Shown piece after piece: positions 1-5,995 of a stretch of DNA of 6,679 nt. The notes below the pieces were generated by a model. That model saw only the letters and a list, made by a program, of their open reading frames with translations, had not been told where the DNA came from and did not search any database. This DNA comes from an uncultured Desulfobulbaceae bacterium. GTDB lineage: Bacteria; Desulfobacterota; Desulfobulbia; Desulfobulbales; Desulfobulbaceae. The translations under genes and the position numbers were made by a program. The first letter of the stretch is position 1. Each line of letters starts with the position of its first letter. The stretch covers positions 1 through 6,679 of the forward strand of contig CAMYOP010000177.1 of NCBI GenBank assembly GCA_947260045.1, given 5' to 3'.

Positions 1-141
1 CAAAAGGCTAACTGATTAATCTTCCGTAATTTTAATTTTTGCTGTTAACAAAAAACCTTCATTTCAGATAAGTTTGATAATGAATCGCAAAAAGTTGGGC
101 TAGGAGGTAATGAGTTAAATTTTCATAGCATATTATTCTTA
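1..141. other. Non-coding AT-rich stretch, no gene seen
   Basis: This stretch lies downstream of the histidine-rich protein gene. All three plus-strand frames are closed by stops within the first 20 bases, and only very short frames follow. The sequence AGGAGGT at 102-108 resembles a perfect ribosome binding site, but the only nearby ATG (110) is too close and is followed at once by a stop codon. A weak AT-rich dyad, TTTTTG (36-41) against CAAAAA (49-54), could form a poor hairpin on either strand. I assign no function to this stretch. Confidence 0.5.
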
Positions 142-678
142 CTAGTGGTCATGACCATGATCAGCGCCATGTTTAATATCATGGTCATGATCATGTTGAT
201 GATGGTCGAGTTCAACATCCTGCCAGCTGAAATGCCCTGTTACCAAAAAATGAAGTTCTTCCATTTTCCTTTTGAAATCCATCCATTGTAGACCTGCATC
301 CTTATCACTATGCACGGAGTGGGCAAGGTGAATAAAAAGTGCTTGGCTCTCTCTGTATTTAAGCTCTATTCCTTTAAAATCTTCAAGGATGTCCTCAGCT
401 TTCGCTTTTTTATTTTTTGTTAAAAATTCATGGAAATCATGAATTGCATGGTCAAGATCATGGACTTTATTGGCAAAATCCTTATCAAAATGCTGTGGCT
501 TTAACTTTTCGATATATTGATGATAATCGTGGAGCATCTGGTCAATCTCATGGCTCAATCTTACTGTAGCTGCATAGTTCTGGGTATTCCACTCTGCCTG
601 AACTGTACCAACAGTTAGGAATAAGGTAAAAAACAAAACTGCCAAAAAAACTTTTTTAGTGACCGCATTACAATACAT
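142..678 (-). CDS. Exported histidine-rich putative metal-binding protein
   Basis: The gene encodes 178 residues. The N-terminus is a signal peptide: two lysines (K8, K9), a hydrophobic core (about 10-26) and a likely signal peptidase I site after VQA at residue 28, so the mature protein should be periplasmic or secreted. The mature part looks almost entirely helical, in about four stretches (30-58, 62-90, 94-126, 127-147), which suggests a small helical bundle. Histidines recur at 3-4 residue spacing in the first helices. The last 21 residues hold 9 His and 6 Asp, a typical divalent-metal-binding tail (nickel, zinc, cobalt or copper). There are 22 His in all, and no CXXCH haem motif is present. 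I do not recognise a named family. Metal binding or buffering in the envelope is inferred from composition only. The ATG at 678 is the only start that yields the full signal peptide, but no clear ribosome binding site precedes it. It is divergent from the lipoprotein-like gene at 799. Confidence 0.8.
   Translation of the reverse strand: MYCNAVTKKVFLAVLFFTLFLTVGTVQAEWNTQNYAATVRLSHEIDQMLHDYHQYIEKLKPQHFDKDFANKVHDLDHAIHDFHEFLTKNKKAKAEDILEDFKGIELKYRESQALFIHLAHSVHSDKDAGLQWMDFKRKMEELHFLVTGHFSWQDVELDHHQHDHDHDIKHGADHGHDH
149..190. repeat. 13-bp perfect inverted repeat in the His/Asp codon tail
   Basis: TCATGACCATGAT at 149-161 is the exact reverse complement of ATCATGGTCATGA at 178-190, with a 16-nt loop. 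It lies over the last codons of the histidine-rich gene and arises from alternating His (CAT/CAC) and Asp (GAT/GAC) codons. It could fold as a hairpin at the 3' end of the mRNA and stabilise or terminate the transcript, but no T-run follows it on the minus strand. It may be only a by-product of the codon repeat. Confidence 0.6.
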
Positions 679-798
679 AAAAATACTGGAGTGTTCTTAT
701 TTGAAAATTTCCATATTTCTGGAACATCCTTGATATGGTTTTTCTCCGTATTTCTATTATGGTAAAAGCTATATTCCAGTATAACCAGGGTGAAATGA
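679..798. promoter_or_regulatory. Divergent intergenic region with CCAG-containing dyads
   Basis: This 120-bp AT-rich gap separates two divergent genes and must hold promoters for both, although neither is clear. On the plus strand TTGATA (730-735) and TATTAT (755-760) are 19 bp apart, which is wider than ideal. A perfect 5-bp dyad, TTCCA-N6-TGGAA, lies at 709-724. The octamer TCCAGTAT reads toward each gene: on the minus strand at 690-683, four bases before the ATG at 678, and on the plus strand at 775-782. These could be binding sites for a shared regulator, but the repeats are short. Confidence 0.3.
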
Positions 799-1467
799 GT
801 GAGGAAAAAAGTATCACCTATTAAAATGTCCTTTTTTTATGTTTATTTTTATGCCTTAACCAAAAAGAAAAACAACTTATGTGAAATGTCTGTAGCAAAT
901 AGTTATATAACCATTCTATTTTGTATTGTAATTTTTACAAATGGGTGCGTTCCTCTCTATCAATCCAACGAAGTAAGGAAGCCCAAAGAGCCAATTCCAT
1001 CCAGCTTCACCCATCCAAAATCGGATGTGATAATTATCCCAGTAGTCCGAGATCATTATGTTCAACATTATAGTGATTCAGTGAATATTATTTTGGGCAA
1101 TCCATTATTTTCTCAAAGTGATAAATTGGATGAGGCCATCAAAAAACTAAAGACCAGTACTTATGGATATTTCACACTTTTGACCGGGACTGTTCATGGT
1201 ACTGAAAAACATGTTGTTTCTTTAGCTTTAATATCATCAAGAGGGGAACTGCTAACCTTAGACAAGTTTAAAAAATGGAAAAACTACAGTAAGTTATCTT
1301 TTGGTGCCATTAATACCTTGATCAGCATAGTGCAAGATAATGGTGCAGTGGATTTAAATTTATTTGGAATTGAAAATTTGTCAAAGCAAGAAGCTAAAAT
1401 TAAATGGAATAAAAAAATTCGGGAGGAAATTGTTCTATTCTTACAAGGAATCAACAAATCATCATGA
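799..1467 (+). CDS. Probable lipoprotein of unknown function
   Basis: The open frame runs from a GTG at 799 to a TGA at 1465-1467, giving 222 residues. The start is uncertain. The GTG has an AGGG eight bases upstream. In-frame ATGs lie at 826 (residue 10) and 886 (residue 30), without good ribosome binding sites. Starting at 886 gives 193 residues and a compact lipoprotein-like signal: a hydrophobic run (about 36-46), then FTNGC with Cys50 as the possible lipidated residue. The lipobox is imperfect (Thr at -3), and with the 886 start no lysine or arginine precedes the hydrophobic core; the KKK at 22-24 would be lost. After Cys50 comes a Pro/Lys-rich linker (to about 72), then a mixed soluble domain with hydrophobic strands such as DVIIIPVV and a Lys-rich helical C-terminus. 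I recognise no family. Base use is strongly AT-rich, unlike the polymerase genes to the right. The gene is divergent from the histidine-rich gene and convergent with dnaE2. Confidence 0.65.
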   Translation: MRKKVSPIKMSFFYVYFYALTKKKNNLCEMSVANSYITILFCIVIFTNGCVPLYQSNEVRKPKEPIPSSFTHPKSDVIIIPVVRDHYVQHYSDSVNIILGNPLFSQSDKLDEAIKKLKTSTYGYFTLLTGTVHGTEKHVVSLALISSRGELLTLDKFKKWKNYSKLSFGAINTLISIVQDNGAVDLNLFGIENLSKQEAKIKWNKKIREEIVLFLQGINKSS

Positions 1468-1469
1468 AG

Positions 1470-1487
1470 AAAAAGTGACCAGTCACT
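1470..1487 (-). terminator. Candidate intrinsic terminator, distal to dnaE2
   Basis: Read on the minus strand, AGTGAC (1487-1482) pairs with GTCACT (1479-1474) around a 2-nt loop, or as a 5-bp stem around a 4-nt loop. TTTTTCTT follows directly. The stem is short and only half GC, and it lies about 175 nt past the dnaE2 stop. It also sits just after the stop of the convergent lipoprotein gene, but on the plus strand the hairpin is followed by CTCTTTA, so it should work mainly on the minus strand. Confidence 0.4.
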
Positions 1488-1498
1488 CTCTTTAGGCT

Positions 1499-1522
1499 AA
1501 AAAAGCCCTTCCGGTAGCAGGG
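1499..1522 (-). terminator. Candidate weak intrinsic terminator after dnaE2
   Basis: On the minus strand CCCT (1522-1519) can pair with AGGG (1509-1506) around a 9-nt loop, and after one C a run of six T follows (1504-1499). The stem has only 4 bp, so this is weaker than usual. Together with the hairpin at 1470-1487 it would give two tandem stops for the imuB-dnaE2 transcript. Confidence 0.3.
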
Positions 1523-1528
1523 TAGCAG
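1513..1528. repeat. Tandem repeat GGTAGCAG x2
   Basis: Two exact, adjacent copies of GGTAGCAG occupy 1513-1520 and 1521-1528 in the convergent intergenic region. Two copies are too few to call a family. The repeat probably arose by local slippage. Confidence 0.6.
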
Positions 1529-1661
1529 AACGATAATTTTGCCAGAGAGAAGGCACTAGCACCTCAGGCATCCATCTGGTTGAGGTTTCGACTTTGAAAG
1601 TAAGATATTATCCTATCAGTATTACAGAAATTGCAAATCGGACCTGATTACTATAATTTAT

Positions 1662-4600
1662 TTATACCCTCTGTACAGCTCTTGCCCGTTCCACCGTCAA
1701 GGTGAGAGCGCCGAAATCATCTTCTACGATTCCCTTTAAGAGCAGCGGTCCCCTGCGGTGGAGCAGGTGGCAGTGTCTGCGGTAGATTTTTGGAAACAAG
1801 GTACATTCAACCTGGCCTGTTTCATCTTCAAAGGTGAGAAATTCCATGGCTTCTCCGCTTTTTGTACCCACAATCTTTGCTGTAATGAGCCAGCCCAGAA
1901 AAGAGATTTGCTTGCCAACATAATGAGTAATATCTTTTGCAGCTATGCCATGGGAGCGTTCACGCTCTTTATGAAAGAGGCTGATGGGGTGATGTGTGCA
2001 GAGAAAACCCAGGGATCTGTATTCGTTTCGTAATCTGGCCAGCAGACTTTCTGGCGGAAAATCTGGCATTACGGCCTGGTTGGCAAAGAGTTCATTTTTG
2101 TACGGCAGATGTTTCCGCTTTTGCCAATTGGCCAGTTGATAAAGCATTTGAGCGCGATTGGACACTTGCCTGGGTTTGCTTTGCGCTATCAGGCTGTCCA
2201 GGGCACCGCCGTGGACAAGACTTCTGGCCTCCTCCTCATCGGGTTTGACTCGGCCAAGAAAATCCTGCAGCGACACAAAGGGTTTTTCTTGCTGTCTGGC
2301 GACGATATTGGTCATGGTCTGACTGGAGAGATGTTTGACCGCCATCAAGCCGACTCGCAGACAGCGGTCCTTGCCATGCCAGGCAATGGAACTTTTGTTT
2401 ACGTCAGGTGCGAGCACGCGAACGCCTAAACGTTTTGTTTCCGAAACGTAGGCAAAGGTGGAGTAAAAACCTCCCTGGTTGGAGATCACCGCTGCCATGA
2501 ACTCAGCAGGATAATGGGTTTTTAAAAAAGCAGCCTGAAAAGAAACCTTGGCATAGCTTGCGCTGTGGGGCTTACAAAAGGAATAACCGTCAAAACTCAT
2601 CATCATCTGCCAGATTTTTTCCGTGGTTTCCTGTTCCACTTTTTTTGCTCTGGCCCCTGCAAAAAACTGTTCTTTGTAATCAGCCAGTTTTTTCCATTTA
2701 TCCTTTTTAGACATGATTTTTCGCAGACGGTCGGCATCCACATCAGAAAAGCCAAATTTGACCGCAACCCGTGAGACATCTTCCTGATACACCATGATAC
2801 CGAAAGTATCGTCCAATACGCCGTCCAGCTCCTGGTGGAGCGCTTGCCAGGCACCACCACGCAGGCGGCGGACATATTCACGGATAAATTCATTTGCAGC
2901 AGGCCGGATGATGGAGGAGTGGATCACCAGATGCTCAAAATCGCCCTGCCTGGCTTTTTTTTGCAAAAGACGCATAGCGGGGCTCTCGATGTAAAAACAT
3001 CCCATAGTGTTGCCGGCAGCAACTTCTATTTGGGTACTCTTGTCATCTTCTGGTTCCCATTTGTTTTCATCGAGCAGGTGACCATTGGCCTGGAGCTGGC
3101 TGATGGCGTCACGGATAACTCCCAGGCTGCGATTTCCCAGCAGGTCAATTTTGACCAGGCCTGCCTCTTCTGTGGCATCTTTTTCCCACTGGATAATGGG
3201 TACACCTTTTTTTGCCCGTTCAATTGGAACATAATTGGCGATTGGCTCTGGTGTAATCACAACCCCGCCAGGATGAACAGAAAGATAACGAGGCGTGCCA
3301 GCCAGGCGTTCAGAAAGCTGTATGATTTCCGGCCAGGGTTTGTCAAAATCAACATCACGCAGTTCTGGCATTTTCTTGAGTGTATCGAGAAGATTATTTT
3401 TATCTGGACCAGAGCGAAACCAGGGGAGCCTTTTGCTAACCCTGCCTATTTCATCATCTGGCAGGCCAAAGACTTTCGCTGTTTCACGAATTGCCATGCG
3501 CGGTTTGAGACAGACATGGTTACAGACCATGGCGGCATGCTCTCCATATTTTTCCAAGACCATTTTAATGATGGCATCGCGCTCATCCCAGGCAAAATCA
3601 ATGTCAATGTCAGGGGCATCCTGACGTCCAGGGTTCAGAAAACGGGCAAAGTAGAGCTTGTGTTTGACTGGACAAACATTGGTGATACGCAGACAGTAGG
3701 CAACCAGGGAGGCTGCCCCTGAACCGCGTCCACAGGTACGACTGACAGGTCGGACAATGTCGTGGACTACCAGAAAATAGGTGGAAAAGCCCATATCGCC
3801 AATTACTTTGAGCTCATGCTCCAGTCGCGATACCACTTTCTGCTCCAGCTTGTCGCCATAGCGTGAACGTGCGCCCTGGAAGGCTTTTTCTTTGAGTTCC
3901 TGGTTTGCCTCCAGAGTACTGATGTTTTTGTAGGGTGGCAGCACCAGGCCGAAATCTGGCCCGTCAAAGGTGCATTGCCTGGCAATATGACTGGCATTAT
4001 TGATAGCTTCTGGCCAGATGGTAAAGCGTTTTGCAAAATCAGCTGGAGCGGTCAACCAGTGATCCCTTGACACGCATTCGCTCGGGGCAAGACGACTGAA
4101 GGTGGTGTTTGTGTCAATTGCCCGTAGAAGCTGGTGTAATTTGTGGCCAGCAGGACGTAAAAAATAGCTGTCTGCTACGACCACACTCATTATTCCACGT
4201 TTTTTGGCCAGCTCTCGTAGCTGAAAAGATTTTTTGTCTGGCTTGCAGGCAAGGGCGGCAATGACTTCTAGTCCTTGATCATGCCAGAGCTCCAGCAGAG
4301 CACTGTTGTCTGTCATAATACACAGACCTCTGCTGTATTCTGGGAGCACTGCTTTCAGGTTGAAATTTTTATCAAGGTGACGCGTGCTCAATAGCTGGCA
4401 CAGTGTGCTGTAGCCGCTGCTGTTTTTCACCAGGCAAAAAGCTCGTATACCATTTTTTTGATCAGTGATTTCAGCACCGATAATCGGGCGGATTTTTTCA
4501 CTTTTACAGGCGTTCAAAAAGGGCCAGAGGCCATAAAGATTATTGCGGTCTGTCAGGGCGATATGGGTGTAACCCAGGGTGGATGCCTGTCTGCAGATTG

Positions 4601-4667
4601 CTTGAACTCCAGCGGTCCCGCGCATAAGAGAATAGTGAGAGTGGACACCAAGAAGGATTTTAGACAT
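1662..4667 (-). CDS. dnaE2: Error-prone DNA polymerase III alpha-type subunit (DnaE2/ImuC)
   Basis: This C-family DNA polymerase extends primers past damaged bases when paired with ImuB. It has 1001 residues, near the usual DnaE2 size and shorter than E. coli DnaE (about 1160). In order it shows a PHP domain (about 3-220), the polymerase palm with GRGSGAAS (313-320) and PDIDIDF (352-358), the third-aspartate motif VKIDLLG (505-511), the fingers motif with KPHSASYA (699-706), a helix-hairpin-helix region (about 797-826) and a C-terminal OB fold (about 919-998). Asp355, Asp357 and Asp508 match the catalytic triad, so polymerase activity should be intact. NQ-GGFYS (730-736) is typical of the DnaE2 side of the family. 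The PHP metal ligands look lost: the usual HLH pair reads LLG, and TDH reads TDR (39-41). I see no canonical clamp motif or tau-binding domain. An in-frame TAA four codons upstream (4682-4680) makes the ATG at 4667 the first usable start. No strong ribosome binding site is visible. It lies 32 bp after imuB and is probably co-transcribed. Confidence 0.88.
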   Translation of the reverse strand: MSKILLGVHSHYSLMRGTAGVQAICRQASTLGYTHIALTDRNNLYGLWPFLNACKSEKIRPIIGAEITDQKNGIRAFCLVKNSSGYSTLCQLLSTRHLDKNFNLKAVLPEYSRGLCIMTDNSALLELWHDQGLEVIAALACKPDKKSFQLRELAKKRGIMSVVVADSYFLRPAGHKLHQLLRAIDTNTTFSRLAPSECVSRDHWLTAPADFAKRFTIWPEAINNASHIARQCTFDGPDFGLVLPPYKNISTLEANQELKEKAFQGARSRYGDKLEQKVVSRLEHELKVIGDMGFSTYFLVVHDIVRPVSRTCGRGSGAASLVAYCLRITNVCPVKHKLYFARFLNPGRQDAPDIDIDFAWDERDAIIKMVLEKYGEHAAMVCNHVCLKPRMAIRETAKVFGLPDDEIGRVSKRLPWFRSGPDKNNLLDTLKKMPELRDVDFDKPWPEIIQLSERLAGTPRYLSVHPGGVVITPEPIANYVPIERAKKGVPIIQWEKDATEEAGLVKIDLLGNRSLGVIRDAISQLQANGHLLDENKWEPEDDKSTQIEVAAGNTMGCFYIESPAMRLLQKKARQGDFEHLVIHSSIIRPAANEFIREYVRRLRGGAWQALHQELDGVLDDTFGIMVYQEDVSRVAVKFGFSDVDADRLRKIMSKKDKWKKLADYKEQFFAGARAKKVEQETTEKIWQMMMSFDGYSFCKPHSASYAKVSFQAAFLKTHYPAEFMAAVISNQGGFYSTFAYVSETKRLGVRVLAPDVNKSSIAWHGKDRCLRVGLMAVKHLSSQTMTNIVARQQEKPFVSLQDFLGRVKPDEEEARSLVHGGALDSLIAQSKPRQVSNRAQMLYQLANWQKRKHLPYKNELFANQAVMPDFPPESLLARLRNEYRSLGFLCTHHPISLFHKERERSHGIAAKDITHYVGKQISFLGWLITAKIVGTKSGEAMEFLTFEDETGQVECTLFPKIYRRHCHLLHRRGPLLLKGIVEDDFGALTLTVERARAVQRV

Positions 4668-4699
4668 TGTTATGAACGGTTAAGCTGAAATTATAATTG

Positions 4700-5869
4700 T
4701 CAATTAATGAGCTGAATGCCCCGTTTGACACGATTTGCACCGAATTTGTGCTGGATTTGGTCAAGGGCTGCGCACAGTTTTTCCTGTTTTTGCTGGTGCT
4801 GGTTAGTCTGGGAGAAAAGCGAGAGTTGTCTGGCAGGACGAACCAGGCGATGGCACGACAGGGAAATTCTACGCAGACGTATCCGTCTGCGCCAACCACG
4901 GTATAAAGCGGTAATTGCCAGACGGTTTAAGTTCATGTTGTCATGAAGTGCTGTTTTGCTGGCAGCATGACGGGCAAGCCGAAATGTGTCAGAATATTCA
5001 AGTTCAACTACAAGGCGACAGGTGCCAAGCCCCTGTTCGCGCAGATTATGGCCAGCCTGTTCGACAAGTCCTGAAAGTGCTGCCCGTACAGTCTGATCAT
5101 CATTGGTGTCACCTGCAAAATGGTGATGAAACAATATGCTGTCTCGTTTGTTTGCAGGCGGCAGGATTGGTGAGGGGTCAATACCGCGAACAGCCTGGTA
5201 GAGAAAATAGCTTTTAGATCCACAGATAATTGATAATTGCTGCATGGAAAGAGAAGCTGTCTGCATGATCGAGCGCAGGTTAAATTCTCGCAGACGGAGC
5301 AGGTCTGATCTGTTGAGCCCGGGAAGAATCGACAGGGGCAGAGGAGACAGGAAATCCTGTTCTTCGCCTGCTGACACAATATACTCGCCCACCGGTTTTA
5401 CCAGACGGCTGGCAACCTTGGCGACCAATTTGCTTGGGGCGACTGACCAGATAGGCTCAAAACCAAGATCATGTCGGATTGATTTACGTATTCTCCAGCC
5501 AATGTCGGGTGCAGGGCCAAAGAGACGGTGGGTGCCAGTGACATCAAGGAAAAGGTGGCCGTCACCGCTGGAACGTTCCACCAGCGGCGTATAGTGTCTG
5601 GCTGTTTTTATAACTGTATCCATTGCCAGGAGATAGCGCTCTGGTCGTGGGGAGAGCAAGGTGGCAGCCCTGCATAATCTGCGGGCTCTTTTAATGGGCA
5701 TTCCCTTGCGCACACCCTCGCGGTACGCTTCCTCACTCATGTCATACACCAGGCCGCGGACATTTGGTGGTGCAAGAATGAGGGGCCTGCCTTTGAGGCT
5801 GTTGTCTTCAAGACGTTCCACAGCCACGCCGAAATCTGCGATATTGAGATGGATGATACTACGTTCCAT
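4700..5869 (-). CDS. imuB: ImuB-like catalytically inactive Y-family polymerase
   Basis: ImuB proteins are Y-family relatives that do not polymerise; they bridge the beta sliding clamp and DnaE2 during SOS mutagenesis. This one has 389 residues, shorter than many ImuB (about 500). Residues 5-17 align with the Y-family start, but the HVDMD metal-binding motif reads HLNIA, so both aspartates are gone. The second catalytic motif (SIDEAYLD in DinB) reads GDGHLFLD (102-109), followed by VTGTHRLFG as in ImuB; the Asp-Glu pair aligns with Gly-His. The ILPGL stretch (181-185) marks a helix-hairpin-helix region, and a little-finger-like domain follows (about 245-340). QLSLF at 348-352 is a near-perfect beta-clamp motif. 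The tail, with ALDQIQHKFG (368-377) and RG, is shared with active Y-family enzymes. The start at 5869 follows a 5' leader of about 45 nt from a strong promoter; ribosome binding is weak (TGGA). The inactivity call rests on missing residues. The absence of an adjacent imuA is unusual. Confidence 0.85.
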   Translation of the reverse strand: MERSIIHLNIADFGVAVERLEDNSLKGRPLILAPPNVRGLVYDMSEEAYREGVRKGMPIKRARRLCRAATLLSPRPERYLLAMDTVIKTARHYTPLVERSSGDGHLFLDVTGTHRLFGPAPDIGWRIRKSIRHDLGFEPIWSVAPSKLVAKVASRLVKPVGEYIVSAGEEQDFLSPLPLSILPGLNRSDLLRLREFNLRSIMQTASLSMQQLSIICGSKSYFLYQAVRGIDPSPILPPANKRDSILFHHHFAGDTNDDQTVRAALSGLVEQAGHNLREQGLGTCRLVVELEYSDTFRLARHAASKTALHDNMNLNRLAITALYRGWRRRIRLRRISLSCHRLVRPARQLSLFSQTNQHQQKQEKLCAALDQIQHKFGANRVKRGIQLIN

Positions 5870-5907
5870 GGTCCAGTAAAAAGTGGATGAATTATGGGAG
5901 ATATAAA

Positions 5908-5942
5908 GTTAATGTTAATATAATGTAAATATAAACATTAAC
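5908..5942. promoter_or_regulatory. 35-bp composite dyad around the imuB operator
   Basis: GTTAATGTT (5908-5916) and AACATTAAC (5934-5942) are perfect 9-bp inverted repeats 17 nt apart, and ATAT pairs further in. TAATGT occurs at 5910-5915 and again at 5921-5926, 11 bp apart (one helical turn), with the inverse ACATTA at 5935-5940. The spacing would let two repressor units lie on the same face of the DNA. It encloses the LexA-like core and overlaps the -10 element of the imuB promoter. Confidence 0.6.
5921..5940. promoter_or_regulatory. LexA-like SOS operator of imuB-dnaE2
   Basis: TAATGTAAATATAAACATTA is a 6-bp inverted repeat (TAATGT / ACATTA) with an 8-nt AT spacer. Its layout is that of the E. 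coli LexA box, TACTGTATATATATACAGTA, and it matches this at 16 of 20 positions. Two of the differences are the symmetric change of C to A and G to T in the outer arm. It covers the -10 element (5927-5922) and part of the promoter spacer, a classic repression position. SOS control of imuB-dnaE2 cassettes is well known. That this site binds LexA, rather than another dimeric repressor, is inferred. Confidence 0.6.
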
Positions 5943-5951
5943 ATTTGTCAA
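5922..5951 (-). promoter_or_regulatory. Sigma-70-type promoter of imuB-dnaE2
   Basis: On the minus strand a perfect -35 element, TTGACA (5951-5946), is followed after 18 bp by TACATT (5927-5922), a 4-of-6 match to TATAAT. Transcription would begin near 5915, about 45 nt before the imuB ATG. It lies in the 126-bp gap after the DUF72 gene, so imuB and dnaE2 can be expressed independently of that gene. Confidence 0.6.
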
Positions 5952-5995
5952 GGTGAGGAAGGACAAAAGGTCTGAATGATTATCAGAAGATGTTT

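Larger units (their letters stand above)
1468..1661. other. Convergent intergenic region, no gene seen
   Basis: This 194-bp gap lies between the 3' ends of the lipoprotein-like gene and dnaE2. It holds the two candidate terminators listed separately, the tandem octamer at 1513-1528, and a 6-bp dyad (ACCTCA at 1561-1566, TGAGGT at 1581-1586) with no T-run to make it a terminator. I found no tRNA-like cloverleaf or supported small ORF. The AT-rich to balanced-GC shift occurs around this gap. Confidence 0.5.

Noticed and set aside
102..118. AGGAGGT followed by ATG as a plus-strand gene start
   Set aside because: The spacing is only two bases and the reading frame ends after two codons.
1561..1586. 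ACCTCA / TGAGGT dyad as a dnaE2 terminator
   Set aside because: The loop is 14 nt and no T-run follows on the minus strand.
2835..3722. A 295-codon open frame on the plus strand inside dnaE2
   Set aside because: It is fully antisense to conserved DnaE2 motifs, including the catalytic PDIDIDF region. Its product has no recognisable domain or ribosome binding site, so it is a shadow of the real gene.
4698..4703. TTGACA on the minus strand at the imuB-dnaE2 junction as a separate dnaE2 promoter
   Set aside because: No -10-like element lies 16-18 bp downstream. It overlaps the end of imuB and a small AATTGTCAATT palindrome, so it is probably coincidence.
4700..5869. Annotation as active DNA polymerase IV (DinB)
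   Set aside because: The metal-binding aspartates of the first motif and the Asp-Glu pair of the second are replaced, and the neighbour is dnaE2, so ImuB-like is the better call.
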